A DNA stretch of 60,421 nt from Clostridium sp. K13 (GTDB lineage: Bacteria > Bacillota > Clostridia > Clostridiales > Clostridiaceae), in NCBI RefSeq assembly GCF_019734195.1, contig NZ_JAASHM010000021.1:33276-93696 (forward strand), written 5' to 3'. Under the pieces are notes generated by a model. That model ran no database searches. It worked only from the letters and a program-made list of their open reading frames with translations, and was not told where the DNA came from. The translations under genes were made by a program, and so were the position numbers. The first letter of the stretch is position 1. Each line of letters starts with the position of its first letter. Of this stretch, positions 34,964-43,147 are shown piece by piece.

Positions 34964-36040
34964 TCAACTATTCACCAATTCTAAAATTCCAATAGCTGTT
35001 ACCGCTTCTATAACTGGAAGAGCTCTTTGAACTATACATGGATCATGTCTTCCTTCTATACTAAGCTTAGTTTCTTCCATAGTAGCTATATTAACAGTAT
35101 TTTGTTCCTTGAATATTGATGCTGTTGGCTTAATTGCAACATTGAAAATTATTGGCATTCCATTAGTTATTCCACCTAAAATTCCACCATTATTATTAGT
35201 TTTTGTTTTAATATTTTTACCATCTAAATAATATTCATCATTAGCTTCCGAACCTCTCATCCTAGAAATATCAAAGCCTTTTCCAAATTCAATTCCCTTA
35301 ACTGCAGGAACTGAAAACATTAAGTGAGCTAATGTTGATTCTACTGAATCAAAGAATGGATTACCAACTCCAGGCTTTATACCTAAAACTGCACATTCTA
35401 TAGTTCCACCAATAGAATCCATATCTTTTCTTGCATTCATAACCTCTTCTCTCATAGAATCTTCTAAGTTTGAATTAATTAAAGGTAATTCTTTACCTTT
35501 AAATGACTCTATTAACTCTTCAGTTATATCACATTCTAAGAAGCTTTTATCATTAACACTTCCTATAGAATTAACATGAGCTGAAATAATTACTCCTTTT
35601 GATTGTAATATTTGCTTACAAATAGCTCCTGCAAATACTAAAGGTGCAGTAATTCTTCCCGAAAAATGACCTCCACCTCTGTAATCATTAAAACCATCAT
35701 ATCTTATACAACCTGTATAATCTGCATGTCCTGGTCTCATTACATCTTTAAGCTTTGAATAATCTTTAGATTTCGTATTAGAATTTCTTATTATTGCACA
35801 AAGTGGTGTTCCTGTGGTTTTTCCTTCAAAATACCCACTTAATATTTCTGGAATATCTCCTTCTTTTCTTGGCGTTGATAATGGACTTTTTCCTGGTGCT
35901 CTTCTTCCCATTTCTACCATTACCTTATCCATATCAATAGGGAACCCTGAAGGTAATCCATCGATATTAATTCCTATTGCATTTCCATGAGATTCTCCAA
36001 AAATAGATATTCTTATATTACTTCCCCACATTCCACTCAT
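34964..36040 (-). CDS. aroC: Chorismate synthase
   Basis: The product is 358 residues from ATG 36040, eight bases after AGGAGG (another ATG at 36046 is too close to it). Motifs include GESHGNAIG, RRAPGKSPLSTPRKEGD, RPGHADYTG, RYDGFNDYRGGGHFSGR and GRHDPCIVQRA. It uses reduced FMN to turn EPSP into chorismate. The start overlaps the end of aroA by 23 bases, so the two are coupled. Confidence 0.96.
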   Translation of the reverse strand: MSGMWGSNIRISIFGESHGNAIGINIDGLPSGFPIDMDKVMVEMGRRAPGKSPLSTPRKEGDIPEILSGYFEGKTTGTPLCAIIRNSNTKSKDYSKLKDVMRPGHADYTGCIRYDGFNDYRGGGHFSGRITAPLVFAGAICKQILQSKGVIISAHVNSIGSVNDKSFLECDITEELIESFKGKELPLINSNLEDSMREEVMNARKDMDSIGGTIECAVLGIKPGVGNPFFDSVESTLAHLMFSVPAVKGIEFGKGFDISRMRGSEANDEYYLDGKNIKTKTNNNGGILGGITNGMPIIFNVAIKPTASIFKEQNTVNIATMEETKLSIEGRHDPCIVQRALPVIEAVTAIGILELVNS

Positions 36041-37313
36041 GTACATTTCCTCCTAAAGCTTTGAAATCCTCAAAGAAGTTTGGATAAGATTTTGCTATAC
36101 ATTCATAATCTTTTATTACTATTGGCTCTTTACATCTTGTAGAAGCAATTGCTAAAGTCATTGCTATTCTATGATCTTTATGACTCCACACTTCTACTCC
36201 ACCTTGTAATTTTTCTACTCCTGTAACTATTAATCCATCTTCTTTTTCAATTATTTTAGCACCTAATTTATTTAACTCTGATGTTACTGCCGCAAGTCTA
36301 TCACATTCTTTAATTCTTAATCTTCCTGCATTTATTATTTCTGTTGTACCATTTGTTAAAGCAGCTACAGATGTAAGTACAGGTATAATATCTGGACATT
36401 GACTTCCATCAATTACTGTACTCTTTAACTCTCCATTAAGAGTAGCACTTACCCCTATATCATTTGCTTTAAATACAACATTCATTCTTTCTAATATATC
36501 AATTACTTCTTTATCGCCCTGAAGAGAATTTAAATCTAAATCCTTACATAATACATCATTACCTAATGCATCTGCTGATAAGAAAAATGCAGCTTGAGAA
36601 TAATCTCCCTCAACTCTATAATTTATTGCCTTATATTTTTGATTTCCCTTAATAATAAACTCTCTATAATCATTATTAATTACTTCTATTCCAAAATCAT
36701 TCATTGCCCTTAATGTTAAATCAATATATCCCTTAGACTCCATTTCAGTAGTAATTATAATTTTAGAATCTTCCTTTAACAATGGTAATGTAAATAGTAA
36801 GCCAGTTATGAATTGAGAACTTACATTACCTTCTACTTCAAAGGTTCCAGGCTTTAATTCTCCATTTATAACTAAATTAAGGTTACCTTCTTCATAAGAA
36901 TATTCAATTCCTTGATTATCAAATATATTATAATAAGTAGTTAATGGCCTTTTTCCTAAATTACCTCTACCTATAAATTTATTGCTACCTTTAAATAATA
37001 GTGAAATAGGAACTAAAAATCTTAAAGTTGATCCAGATTCATTACAATCAATAACTCTACTTTCCTGTGGCTTTTTAGAATTTCCATATGCCCCTATTAC
37101 CTCTATATGATTTTTATATTTTACTATTGTAGCTCCCAATGAATTCATTGCTGCAATAGTTGCTATAATATCATCTGAATAATCTATATTTTCTATAATA
37201 CATAATCCATCACTTAAAGCTGCACAAATAATTGCTCTATGTGCCATACTTTTTGAAGGAGGAATTTTAACTTCTCCTTTTAGTTTAGATGGAACTAACT
37301 TTAAATCTGCCAT
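36018..37313 (-). CDS. aroA: 3-phosphoshikimate 1-carboxyvinyltransferase (EPSP synthase)
   Basis: The 431-residue product has KIPPSKSMAHRA (about 16-27), ESGSTLRFLVP, GNLGKRPLTTYY and DHRIAMTLAIA. It joins phosphoenolpyruvate to shikimate 3-phosphate. The usual NGGTSLR/GNAGTAMRP motif appears here as NESGSTLRFL, as in other Gram-positive class II-like enzymes. It follows aroB after a 57-base gap with a GC-rich hairpin and overlaps aroC. Confidence 0.95.
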   Translation of the reverse strand: MADLKLVPSKLKGEVKIPPSKSMAHRAIICAALSDGLCIIENIDYSDDIIATIAAMNSLGATIVKYKNHIEVIGAYGNSKKPQESRVIDCNESGSTLRFLVPISLLFKGSNKFIGRGNLGKRPLTTYYNIFDNQGIEYSYEEGNLNLVINGELKPGTFEVEGNVSSQFITGLLFTLPLLKEDSKIIITTEMESKGYIDLTLRAMNDFGIEVINNDYREFIIKGNQKYKAINYRVEGDYSQAAFFLSADALGNDVLCKDLDLNSLQGDKEVIDILERMNVVFKANDIGVSATLNGELKSTVIDGSQCPDIIPVLTSVAALTNGTTEIINAGRLRIKECDRLAAVTSELNKLGAKIIEKEDGLIVTGVEKLQGGVEVWSHKDHRIAMTLAIASTRCKEPIVIKDYECIAKSYPNFFEDFKALGGNVHEWNVGK

Positions 37314-37347
37314 ATCACACTTCCTCCATTGCTCCGGTATCTTGCCT

Positions 37348-37361
37348 CAGGGGAGCCCCTG
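37348..37361. repeat. GC-rich hairpin between aroB and aroA
   Basis: Perfect arms CAGGGG/CCCCTG with a two-base loop lie in a short, unusually GC-rich stretch (37331-37368) of an otherwise AT-rich operon. It may pause transcription, process the mRNA or be a repeat remnant. Confidence 0.45.
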
Positions 37362-37370
37362 GTGCACCTA

Positions 37371-38417
37371 TTAATTGAAAAATTCTGCCGTTGTTTTATA
37401 AATTTTAGAATTTCCTATTTCTTTTAATATAATAATATTTAATTCTTCACCTAATTTTTTCTTATCTAAATTAATTGCTTCTAATATATCTTCAATATTA
37501 ACATCCATTTCATATGGAAGATTATACTTTATTAAAATATCTTTAATTCTTTGTGCTGTATCTTTTTTACTTAAGGCTTTTTCCTCACTAATCTTACTTA
37601 TTACATACATTCCAATAGCAACACCTTCACCATGACTATATTTAGTATAATTATAATGTTGTTCTATTGCATGACCTAAAGTATGCCCAAAGTTTAAAAG
37701 CATTCTTTCACCTTTATCTTTTTCATCATTTTCCACAACCTGTCTTTTAATATCACAACATTTGTGGATAACTAATTCCATATTGTTCATCAATTGTTGA
37801 TTATTTTCCATTTTTTCAAGATATTCAAAAAACTCTTTATCTTTAATACATCCATACTTAATTACTTCAGCCATTCCATCTATAAAAAATCTATCTTCTA
37901 AAGTATTTAAAACATCTGGATCTATTAACACACATTTTGGATGATAAAAACTTCCTACTAAGTTTTTTCCTCTATCTAAGTCAACTGCAACTTTCCCTCC
38001 AACACTGCTATCAACTTGTGCTAAAAGTGATGTTGGTATTTGAATAAAATCTACTCCTCTTAAATATGTAGAAGCTACAAAACCTGCTAAATCTCCTATA
38101 ACGCCCCCACCTAAGGCAATTATTAAATCACTTCTAGTTAAATTAAAATCTAGAAGTTCATTGTATACAACTGGTAGTGTATTGAAGTTTTTAGTTTCCT
38201 CACCAGGCTCTAATGATACTACCTTAACTTCAAAATCATTATTAATTAATTGATTACTAACTTTTTCACCATAATATTTATTTACATTATCATCCGTAAT
38301 AATAAATATCTTTTTCCCCTTGTACACCTTTTTTATTTCTTCAGAAACTCTATTAATAATTCCCTTTTCAATAATTATAGGATAACTTCTTTCTTTTAAA
38401 TCAACTACTAATTCCAT
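37371..38417 (-). CDS. aroB: 3-dehydroquinate synthase
   Basis: The 348-residue product has NAD-binding [36 protein letters not shown], the metal ligands in MAEVIKYG and [10 protein letters not shown] (His pair), and [11 protein letters not shown]. It cyclises DAHP to 3-dehydroquinate. It is the second gene of the operon. The preceding gap (38418-38582) contains an inverted-repeat element and two terminator-like hairpins that could reduce expression of everything after aroF. Confidence 0.96.
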   Translation of the reverse strand: MELVVDLKERSYPIIIEKGIINRVSEEIKKVYKGKKIFIITDDNVNKYYGEKVSNQLINNDFEVKVVSLEPGEETKNFNTLPVVYNELLDFNLTRSDLIIALGGGVIGDLAGFVASTYLRGVDFIQIPTSLLAQVDSSVGGKVAVDLDRGKNLVGSFYHPKCVLIDPDVLNTLEDRFFIDGMAEVIKYGCIKDKEFFEYLEKMENNQQLMNNMELVIHKCCDIKRQVVENDEKDKGERMLLNFGHTLGHAIEQHYNYTKYSHGEGVAIGMYVISKISEEKALSKKDTAQRIKDILIKYNLPYEMDVNIEDILEAINLDKKKLGEELNIIILKEIGNSKIYKTTAEFFN

Positions 38418-38455
38418 ACTACTGTCCTTTCTTGTTAAAGAATGAATAAGTAAAA

Positions 38456-38569
38456 GTGAAAAATTAAGAGTTAATGATGAAACTCCTTAAGGAGTTTCTA
38501 AATAATATATAAAAAAACTCTTTAGAAGTTTTCTCCCTCTCTTTTCACTATTAGTTCTTAACTTTTCAC
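38456..38569. repeat. Inverted-repeat element with internal terminators between aroF and aroB
   Basis: Ends 38456-38482 and 38543-38569 pair over about 22 of 27 positions (GTGAAAA/TTTTCAC, TTAAGA/TCTTAA, TAAT/ATTA, TGAAA/TTTCA). Inside lie a 20-base perfect palindrome GAAACTCCTTAAGGAGTTTC (38479-38498) and, on the minus strand, a weak AAACT/AGTTT hairpin followed by seven T (38512-38533). Confidence 0.65.
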
Positions 38570-38582
38570 CCTTCCCTAAAAA

Positions 38583-39596
38583 TTAAATTTCTCTTCCAAC
38601 CGCTGCCGCTATCATCTTTAAGTCTTCCATTAACTTTGCAAACACATCTGGTTTTAATGATTGTTGTCCATCACATAATGCCTTTTGAGGATCATTGTGT
38701 ACTTCAATTATAAGTCCATCAGCACCAACTGCAACTGCTGCTTTTGCTAAAGGCTCTACTATCCACCATTTTCCTGCAGAGTGACTTGGATCAATTACAA
38801 CAGGTAAATGACTTAATTTTTTAATTGCTGGTACTGCACTTAAGTCTAAAGTATTTCTAGTATATGTTTCAAATGTTCTTATCCCTCTTTCACAAAGAAT
38901 AACTTGTTCGTTTCCACCTGCCATAATGTATTCTGCACTCATTAATAACTCTTCTATTGTTGCTGATAAACCTCTCTTTAAAAGTATTGGTTTATTTACT
39001 TTTCCTAATTCCCTTAATAAATCAAAGTTTTGCATATTTCTTGCACCTACTTGAATTATATCAGTTTTTTCAACAAATGTTTCTATATCATATGGTGACA
39101 TAAGCTCTGTCACTATTGGTAATCCAGTTTTAGCTTTTGCTTCATTTAATAAATCTAAACCTTCATATTTTAATCCTTGGAAGCTGTAAGGAGAAGTTCT
39201 TGGTTTAAATGCTCCACCTCTTAAAAAACCTGCCCCATGTTTCTTAACTTCATCAGCTACTAAAGTGATTTGATCCTTACTTTCAACTGAACAAGGTCCT
39301 GCTATTATTGCTATTTTATTTCCTCCAATGGTATGTCCATTAACGTCAATTACTGTGTTTTCTGGATGAAATAATCTATTTGCCTTCTTAAAAGGCTCTT
39401 GAACATGCATTACTCTTTCAACATTAGGATTTGCTTCAATGTATGATGGATCTATTTTTGTTGTATCCCCAACTAATCCTAATATACTCATTTCAGTTCC
39501 TATTACAGGATTAACTGTAACCCCTAAAGATTCTAGTTTTCTTGTTATTTTTGTTATTTCCTCATTGCTTGTTTTTGGTTTTAAAATTACTACCAT
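38583..39596 (-). CDS. aroF: 3-deoxy-7-phosphoheptulonate synthase (DAHP synthase), first gene of the aro operon
   Basis: The 337-residue type I-beta enzyme has an N-terminal ferredoxin-like regulatory domain (1-75) and a barrel with KKANRLF, IIAGPCSVES, GGAFKPRTSPYSFQG, RGIRTFETYTRN and DPSHSAG. It makes DAHP from phosphoenolpyruvate and erythrose 4-phosphate. It is close to the copy at 31290-32303 along its whole length. It is the first structural gene after the attenuator (39753-39852), about 155 bases downstream of it, so it is directly exposed to attenuation. Confidence 0.96.
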   Translation of the reverse strand: MVVILKPKTSNEEITKITRKLESLGVTVNPVIGTEMSILGLVGDTTKIDPSYIEANPNVERVMHVQEPFKKANRLFHPENTVIDVNGHTIGGNKIAIIAGPCSVESKDQITLVADEVKKHGAGFLRGGAFKPRTSPYSFQGLKYEGLDLLNEAKAKTGLPIVTELMSPYDIETFVEKTDIIQVGARNMQNFDLLRELGKVNKPILLKRGLSATIEELLMSAEYIMAGGNEQVILCERGIRTFETYTRNTLDLSAVPAIKKLSHLPVVIDPSHSAGKWWIVEPLAKAAVAVGADGLIIEVHNDPQKALCDGQQSLKPDVFAKLMEDLKMIAAAVGREI

Positions 39597-39752
39597 TTAA
39601 TTTGCCCCCTTTAAATTTAGTTAGGAGTTATTAGTTTTACTATCTTATATACTATTCTCCTTAACATTGTTTTATATATTTGAAACACCTTCTCCCTTAA
39701 GGTCGAATGTGTAACTTCAACTAACCAAATCAAAAATTTGGAGTTTCAGCTA

Positions 39753-39852
39753 TAAAAAAAGAGAACCCTTAATGAGTTCTCTCTTATAAACTATACTTTT
39801 AATACACTTTTAAATATTAAGATATATAAAAAGGTTCACTAAACACTCATTA
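39753..39852 (-). promoter_or_regulatory. Transcription attenuator of the aro operon
   Basis: On the minus strand a terminator (39786-39753) has arms AGAGAAC/GTTCTCT and seven T. Its 5' arm and loop contain ACTCATTA (39777-39770). This is complementary over 8 bp to TAATGAGT (39852-39845), which covers the last codons (Leu-Met-Ser) of the leader peptide. Pairing of the two would break the terminator. A second possible pairing is GAACCTT (just after the leader stop) with AAGGGTTC of the terminator. This is the geometry of ribosome-controlled attenuation. Seen: all sequences. Inferred: function. Confidence 0.8.
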
Positions 39853-39970
39853 GAAAAGCTTTGTATTTATTTTTGCAAAAGAAATAGCCAGCGCTATAAT
39901 AAAAGCCCCAGAATATAAAGTAAAAAAAGCTATAAAATTTTGCTAATAAATTCTTTTCTAATCCTTTCAT
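39839..39970 (-). CDS. Aromatic-rich leader peptide of the aro operon (43 aa)
   Basis: ATG 39970 follows AAAGAGG by eight bases; the stop is TAG at 39839. The peptide begins MKGLEKNLLAK and then, in residues 12-31, has eight Phe, five Tyr and one Trp (FYSFFYFIFW, GFYYSAGYFF). It ends KNKYKAFLMSV. It starts about 40 bases after a consensus promoter and is followed by a terminator, then the DAHP synthase gene. Such peptides have no function of their own; ribosome stalling at Phe, Tyr and Trp codons reports shortage of the charged tRNAs. It is too short for usual ORF cut-offs. An alternative as a small membrane peptide is possible but the context argues strongly for a leader. Confidence 0.85.
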   Translation of the reverse strand: MKGLEKNLLAKFYSFFYFIFWGFYYSAGYFFCKNKYKAFLMSV

Positions 39971-40009
39971 AATATATACCTCTTTAAAATTAATAAATTC
40001 TTTTCTCTA

Positions 40010-40038
40010 ATTCTAACCATAATTAACCACTTTGTCAA
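40010..40038 (-). promoter_or_regulatory. Promoter of the aro operon
   Basis: TTGACA (40038-40033), exactly 17 bases, then TAGAAT (40015-40010). This is the best sigma-A promoter in the window and lies 40 bases before the leader peptide start. Confidence 0.85.
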
Positions 40039-40085
40039 TCTTTTTACATTTGTTTTTCTTTTATATTGTCTTATTTTCTACTATT

Positions 40086-41519
40086 CTATAAAATTGGTGC
40101 TAATAATCTTATTAACGATTCTTTAATTTTTAAATTTCTAGACCTTTTATAATATTCTTCTTTAGTTACTAATTTAGATTTTAATTGATCATTTAAAAAT
40201 ATATTTTCTTGTTCTTTAGATACTTTTTCATCATAAATAAATGCATTTACTTCAAAATTCAATTTAAAACTTCTTATATCCAAATTAGCAGTTCCAATAC
40301 TGCATACTTCTCCATCTGCAACAATTGTCTTAGAATGAATAAATCCATTTCCATAGCGATATATTTTTATTCCATAATCTATTAACAATCCTATATTAGC
40401 ACTAAGCATCCACTCCATAAAGAAGTGATCTGGAGCACCAGGAACTATAATTCTAACATCTACACCTGAAAGTGCTGATATTTTTAGAGCTTCAAGCATT
40501 GAACTATCTGGAACTAAATAGGGCGTTTGAATATAAACATAATTTTTAGCATTATTTATAATTTTCATATATGAATTTTTAATATATTCTTCCATATGGT
40601 CTGGTCCCGATGATATTATTTGCATACCAACATTACCAGCTATCTCTGGTGTAGGAAAATACATTGACATATTCCCCATATTCTCATGAGCTGCATAATC
40701 CCAATCTAATATAAATCTCTTGTTTAATTCATTAACAGCCTCTCCCTTTACTCTAATATGAGTATCTCTCCAAAATTTAAACTGCTTTCCTTTATTAACA
40801 TACTCATTTCCAACATTAAAGCCCCCAACATATCCGATTTTACCGTCTATTACAACTATTTTTCTGTGATTTCTATAATTAATACGAGTATTTATATGTG
40901 GTAAAACTCCAGGAAAAAATATAGCCATTTTTATTCCGTAAGATTCTATTTCTCTAATTATTTTTTTTGTAATTAGTCTTGATCCCATTCCATCTATAAG
41001 TAATCTAACTTCAACCCCATCTTTTGTTTTCTCTCTTAATTCCCTTATTAATGCTTTTCCTAAATCATCATACCTAAAAATATAGTATTCTATATGTATA
41101 AAACTTTTTGCAGCTCTAATGTCATTAAATAAATCTCTAAATTTATCTTCTCCATTAATATATGTTTTTACATCATTATTAATCGTATAAATTGCTCCTG
41201 AATGATTATAGTTCATTAAAATCAAATCCTCATAATTTTCATTTATTTCACTATCAAAATTAGACAATTCTAATTTTCCCCTTAATCTATATCTTTTAAT
41301 TTTATCTGCAAGTTTTTTTTCTCTGAATATCTTTTGTCTACTTAAATTTTGCCCTAACAATAAATACAAAATAAATCCTATTCCAGGTAAGGCAATTAAT
41401 ATTATAAGCCATGCCCATGTAGTTGTAGGCTCTTTTCTTTCAATAAATATTAATGATAATGCAGATAACAAATTTAATAGAAAAAACATTACTAGTAATA
41501 CTATATATGCCATAATCAT
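40086..41519 (-). CDS. cls: Cardiolipin synthase
   Basis: The 477-residue product has two N-terminal membrane segments (about 3-60) and two phospholipase D motifs, HRKIVVIDGKIGYVGGFN (about 215-232) and HSKTIVADGEVCSIGTANLD (about 395-414). It joins two phosphatidylglycerols to cardiolipin at the membrane. Length is normal. AAAGGAA precedes ATG 41519; another ATG three codons in is also possible. It is monocistronic. No clear terminator separates its 3' end from the promoter of the aro operon 50 bases away. Confidence 0.95.
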   Translation of the reverse strand: MIMAYIVLLVMFFLLNLLSALSLIFIERKEPTTTWAWLIILIALPGIGFILYLLLGQNLSRQKIFREKKLADKIKRYRLRGKLELSNFDSEINENYEDLILMNYNHSGAIYTINNDVKTYINGEDKFRDLFNDIRAAKSFIHIEYYIFRYDDLGKALIRELREKTKDGVEVRLLIDGMGSRLITKKIIREIESYGIKMAIFFPGVLPHINTRINYRNHRKIVVIDGKIGYVGGFNVGNEYVNKGKQFKFWRDTHIRVKGEAVNELNKRFILDWDYAAHENMGNMSMYFPTPEIAGNVGMQIISSGPDHMEEYIKNSYMKIINNAKNYVYIQTPYLVPDSSMLEALKISALSGVDVRIIVPGAPDHFFMEWMLSANIGLLIDYGIKIYRYGNGFIHSKTIVADGEVCSIGTANLDIRSFKLNFEVNAFIYDEKVSKEQENIFLNDQLKSKLVTKEEYYKRSRNLKIKESLIRLLAPIL

Positions 41520-41602
41520 TAATTCCTTTCAAAACTTAGCTATTTCTTATTATTATACATCAAGAAAGTATCATTTAATACAATTAACTAAATTATACAT
41601 AA

Positions 41603-41632
41603 AAAGAACCATACCTCTCAGTATGGTTCTTA
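41603..41632 (-). terminator. Terminator of the second reverse rubrerythrin
   Basis: Arms AAGAACCATAC/GTATGGTTCTT with a six-base loop, then TTTTT on the minus strand. Confidence 0.88.
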
Positions 41633-41652
41633 TATATAGGAATTTTTAAATA

Positions 41653-42195
41653 TTAAGCAAAGTATCTGTTTAATAATCCTTCGAAAGCTTTTCCGTGTCT
41701 AGCTTCGTCTTTACACATTTCATGAACTGTATCATGGATTGCATCTAAGTTTAATTGTTTAGCTAATGTAGCTAAATCTTTCTTACCTTGAGTTGCTCCG
41801 TGTTCTGCAGCTACTCTAGCTTCTAAGTTAGCTTTTGTATCAGCAACAACTACTTCTCCTAATAATTCAGCGAATTTAGCAGCGTGTTCTGCTTCTTCGA
41901 TAGCTATTCTCTTGTAAGCTTCAGCAACTTCTGGGAATCCCTCTCTATCAGCTTGTCTTGACATTGCTAAGTACATACCTACTTCTGTACATTCTCCAAC
42001 AAAGTTAGCTCTTAATCCTTCGATTACTCTTTCATCTACACCTTGAGCAACTCCGATTCTGTGCTCATCAGCAAATACTAATTCTCCTGCTTGTTCTACG
42101 AACTTATCAGCTCCAACATGGCATAATGGGCATTCTGCTGGTGCAGTTTCTCCTTCATGAACATATCCACATACTGTACATACAAACTTCTTCAT
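41653..42195 (-). CDS. Reverse rubrerythrin (NADH peroxidase), copy 2
   Basis: The 180-residue product has a rubredoxin-type iron site first (CTVCG at 6-10, CPLC at 22-25), then a ferritin-like four-helix domain with ExxH motifs ([29 protein letters not shown]). This order is the reverse of classical rubrerythrin. Such proteins reduce hydrogen peroxide and oxygen with electrons from NADH via partner proteins and protect clostridia from air. The protein is identical to copy 1, and the DNA differs at only a few silent positions. Ribosome site AGGAGG. Codon use is richer in GC-ending codons than that of neighbours, as expected for a highly expressed gene. Confidence 0.95.
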   Translation of the reverse strand: MKKFVCTVCGYVHEGETAPAECPLCHVGADKFVEQAGELVFADEHRIGVAQGVDERVIEGLRANFVGECTEVGMYLAMSRQADREGFPEVAEAYKRIAIEEAEHAAKFAELLGEVVVADTKANLEARVAAEHGATQGKKDLATLAKQLNLDAIHDTVHEMCKDEARHGKAFEGLLNRYFA

Positions 42196-42251
42196 ATTTC
42201 CATTCCTCCTAAATTTTCATATAATACTTATTTTTTCTATATTACTTTTCT

Positions 42252-42298
42252 ATTATATACTACAAAAGTACAGGCTTCTATACCTTTGTAGTATTTTT
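42252..42298 (-). promoter_or_regulatory. Hairpin and possible promoter between the two rubrerythrins
   Basis: ACTACAAAAG and CTTTGTAGT form a hairpin right after copy 1. Overlapping it, TATAAT (42257-42252) could be a -10 box of copy 2, with only a weak -35 (TAGAAG). The T-tract lies on the plus-strand side, so it is not a normal terminator for copy 1. Confidence 0.4.
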
Positions 42299-42306
42299 TT
42301 TAACTC

Positions 42307-42849
42307 TTATGCGAAGTATCTGTTTAATAATCCTTCGAAAGCTTTTCCGTGTCTAGCTTCGTCTTTACACATTTCATGAACTGTGTCATGGATTGCATCT
42401 AAGTTTAATTGTTTAGCTAATGTAGCTAAATCTTTCTTACCTTGAGTTGCTCCGTGTTCTGCAGCTACTCTAGCTTCTAAGTTAGCTTTTGTATCAGCAA
42501 CAACTACTTCTCCTAATAATTCAGCGAATTTAGCAGCGTGTTCTGCTTCTTCGATAGCTATTCTCTTGTAAGCTTCAGCAACTTCTGGGAATCCCTCTCT
42601 ATCAGCTTGTCTTGACATTGCTAAATACATACCTACTTCTGTACATTCTCCAACAAAGTTAGCTCTTAATCCTTCGATTACTCTTTCATCTACACCTTGA
42701 GCAACTCCGATTCTGTGCTCATCAGCAAATACTAATTCTCCTGCTTGTTCTACAAACTTATCAGCTCCAACATGGCATAATGGGCATTCTGCTGGTGCAG
42801 TTTCTCCTTCATGAACATATCCACATACTGTACAAACGAATTTTTTCAT
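42307..42849 (-). CDS. Reverse rubrerythrin (NADH peroxidase), copy 1
   Basis: This is the same 180-residue protein as copy 2. ATG 42849 is chosen because AGGAGG lies nine bases before it and because it aligns with copy 2. A longer in-frame extension to 42942 adds 31 Lys-rich residues without a ribosome site and runs into the promoter region. Rubredoxin site at 6-25, ferritin-like domain from about 50. Tandem reverse rubrerythrins are known in C. acetobutylicum, where PerR controls them. Here a palindrome between -35 and -10 (42961-42972) could play that part. Confidence 0.95.
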   Translation of the reverse strand: MKKFVCTVCGYVHEGETAPAECPLCHVGADKFVEQAGELVFADEHRIGVAQGVDERVIEGLRANFVGECTEVGMYLAMSRQADREGFPEVAEAYKRIAIEEAEHAAKFAELLGEVVVADTKANLEARVAAEHGATQGKKDLATLAKQLNLDAIHDTVHEMCKDEARHGKAFEGLLNRYFA

Positions 42850-42954
42850 AATTTTATTCCTCCTAAAATCCTTATATATATATTTAATTTTCTTAACTTC
42901 TAATTTATTTGTTCTTTTGTTTTTGTGTTTCTTTCGAATCACCCTACATCTATT

Positions 42955-42982
42955 ATTATATAATAATTATTATTAATTACAA
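42955..42982 (-). promoter_or_regulatory. Promoter and candidate operator of rubrerythrin copy 1
   Basis: TTGTAA (42982-42977), 16 bases and TATAAT (42960-42955). The spacer contains the perfect palindrome TAATAATTATTA, which resembles PerR/Fur-type sites. Promoter seen; regulator inferred. Confidence 0.55.
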
Positions 42983-43017
42983 GTCTTTTTTGAAAAAAAT
43001 TAAAAAAAACTTCTAAT

Positions 43018-43098
43018 TGATAATACATATCAACTAGCATTATTACTAGGTTTATCCATTGTTCAATAGATACTGATTATCAATTGATATATTATCAA
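43018..43098. promoter_or_regulatory. Pair of Fur/PerR-like boxes
   Basis: TGATAATACATATCA (43018-43032) matches the Fur-family consensus TGATAATNATTATCA at 12 of 14 positions. TTGATATATTATCAA (43084-43098) is almost its mirror image. They lie 170-250 bases upstream of the rubrerythrins, behind the histidine kinase gene. A weak AAAGAG/CTCTTT hairpin (about 43102-43133) may end the kinase transcript. Confidence 0.4.
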
Positions 43099-43147
43099 AA
43101 AATAAAGAGCTGAATCATTTGATACAACTCTTTATACAATATCTTAG

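Noticed and set aside
42850..42942. N-terminal extension of rubrerythrin copy 1 (31 residues)
   Set aside because: No ribosome site, absent from the identical copy 2, and overlaps the leader; the start at 42849 is well supported.
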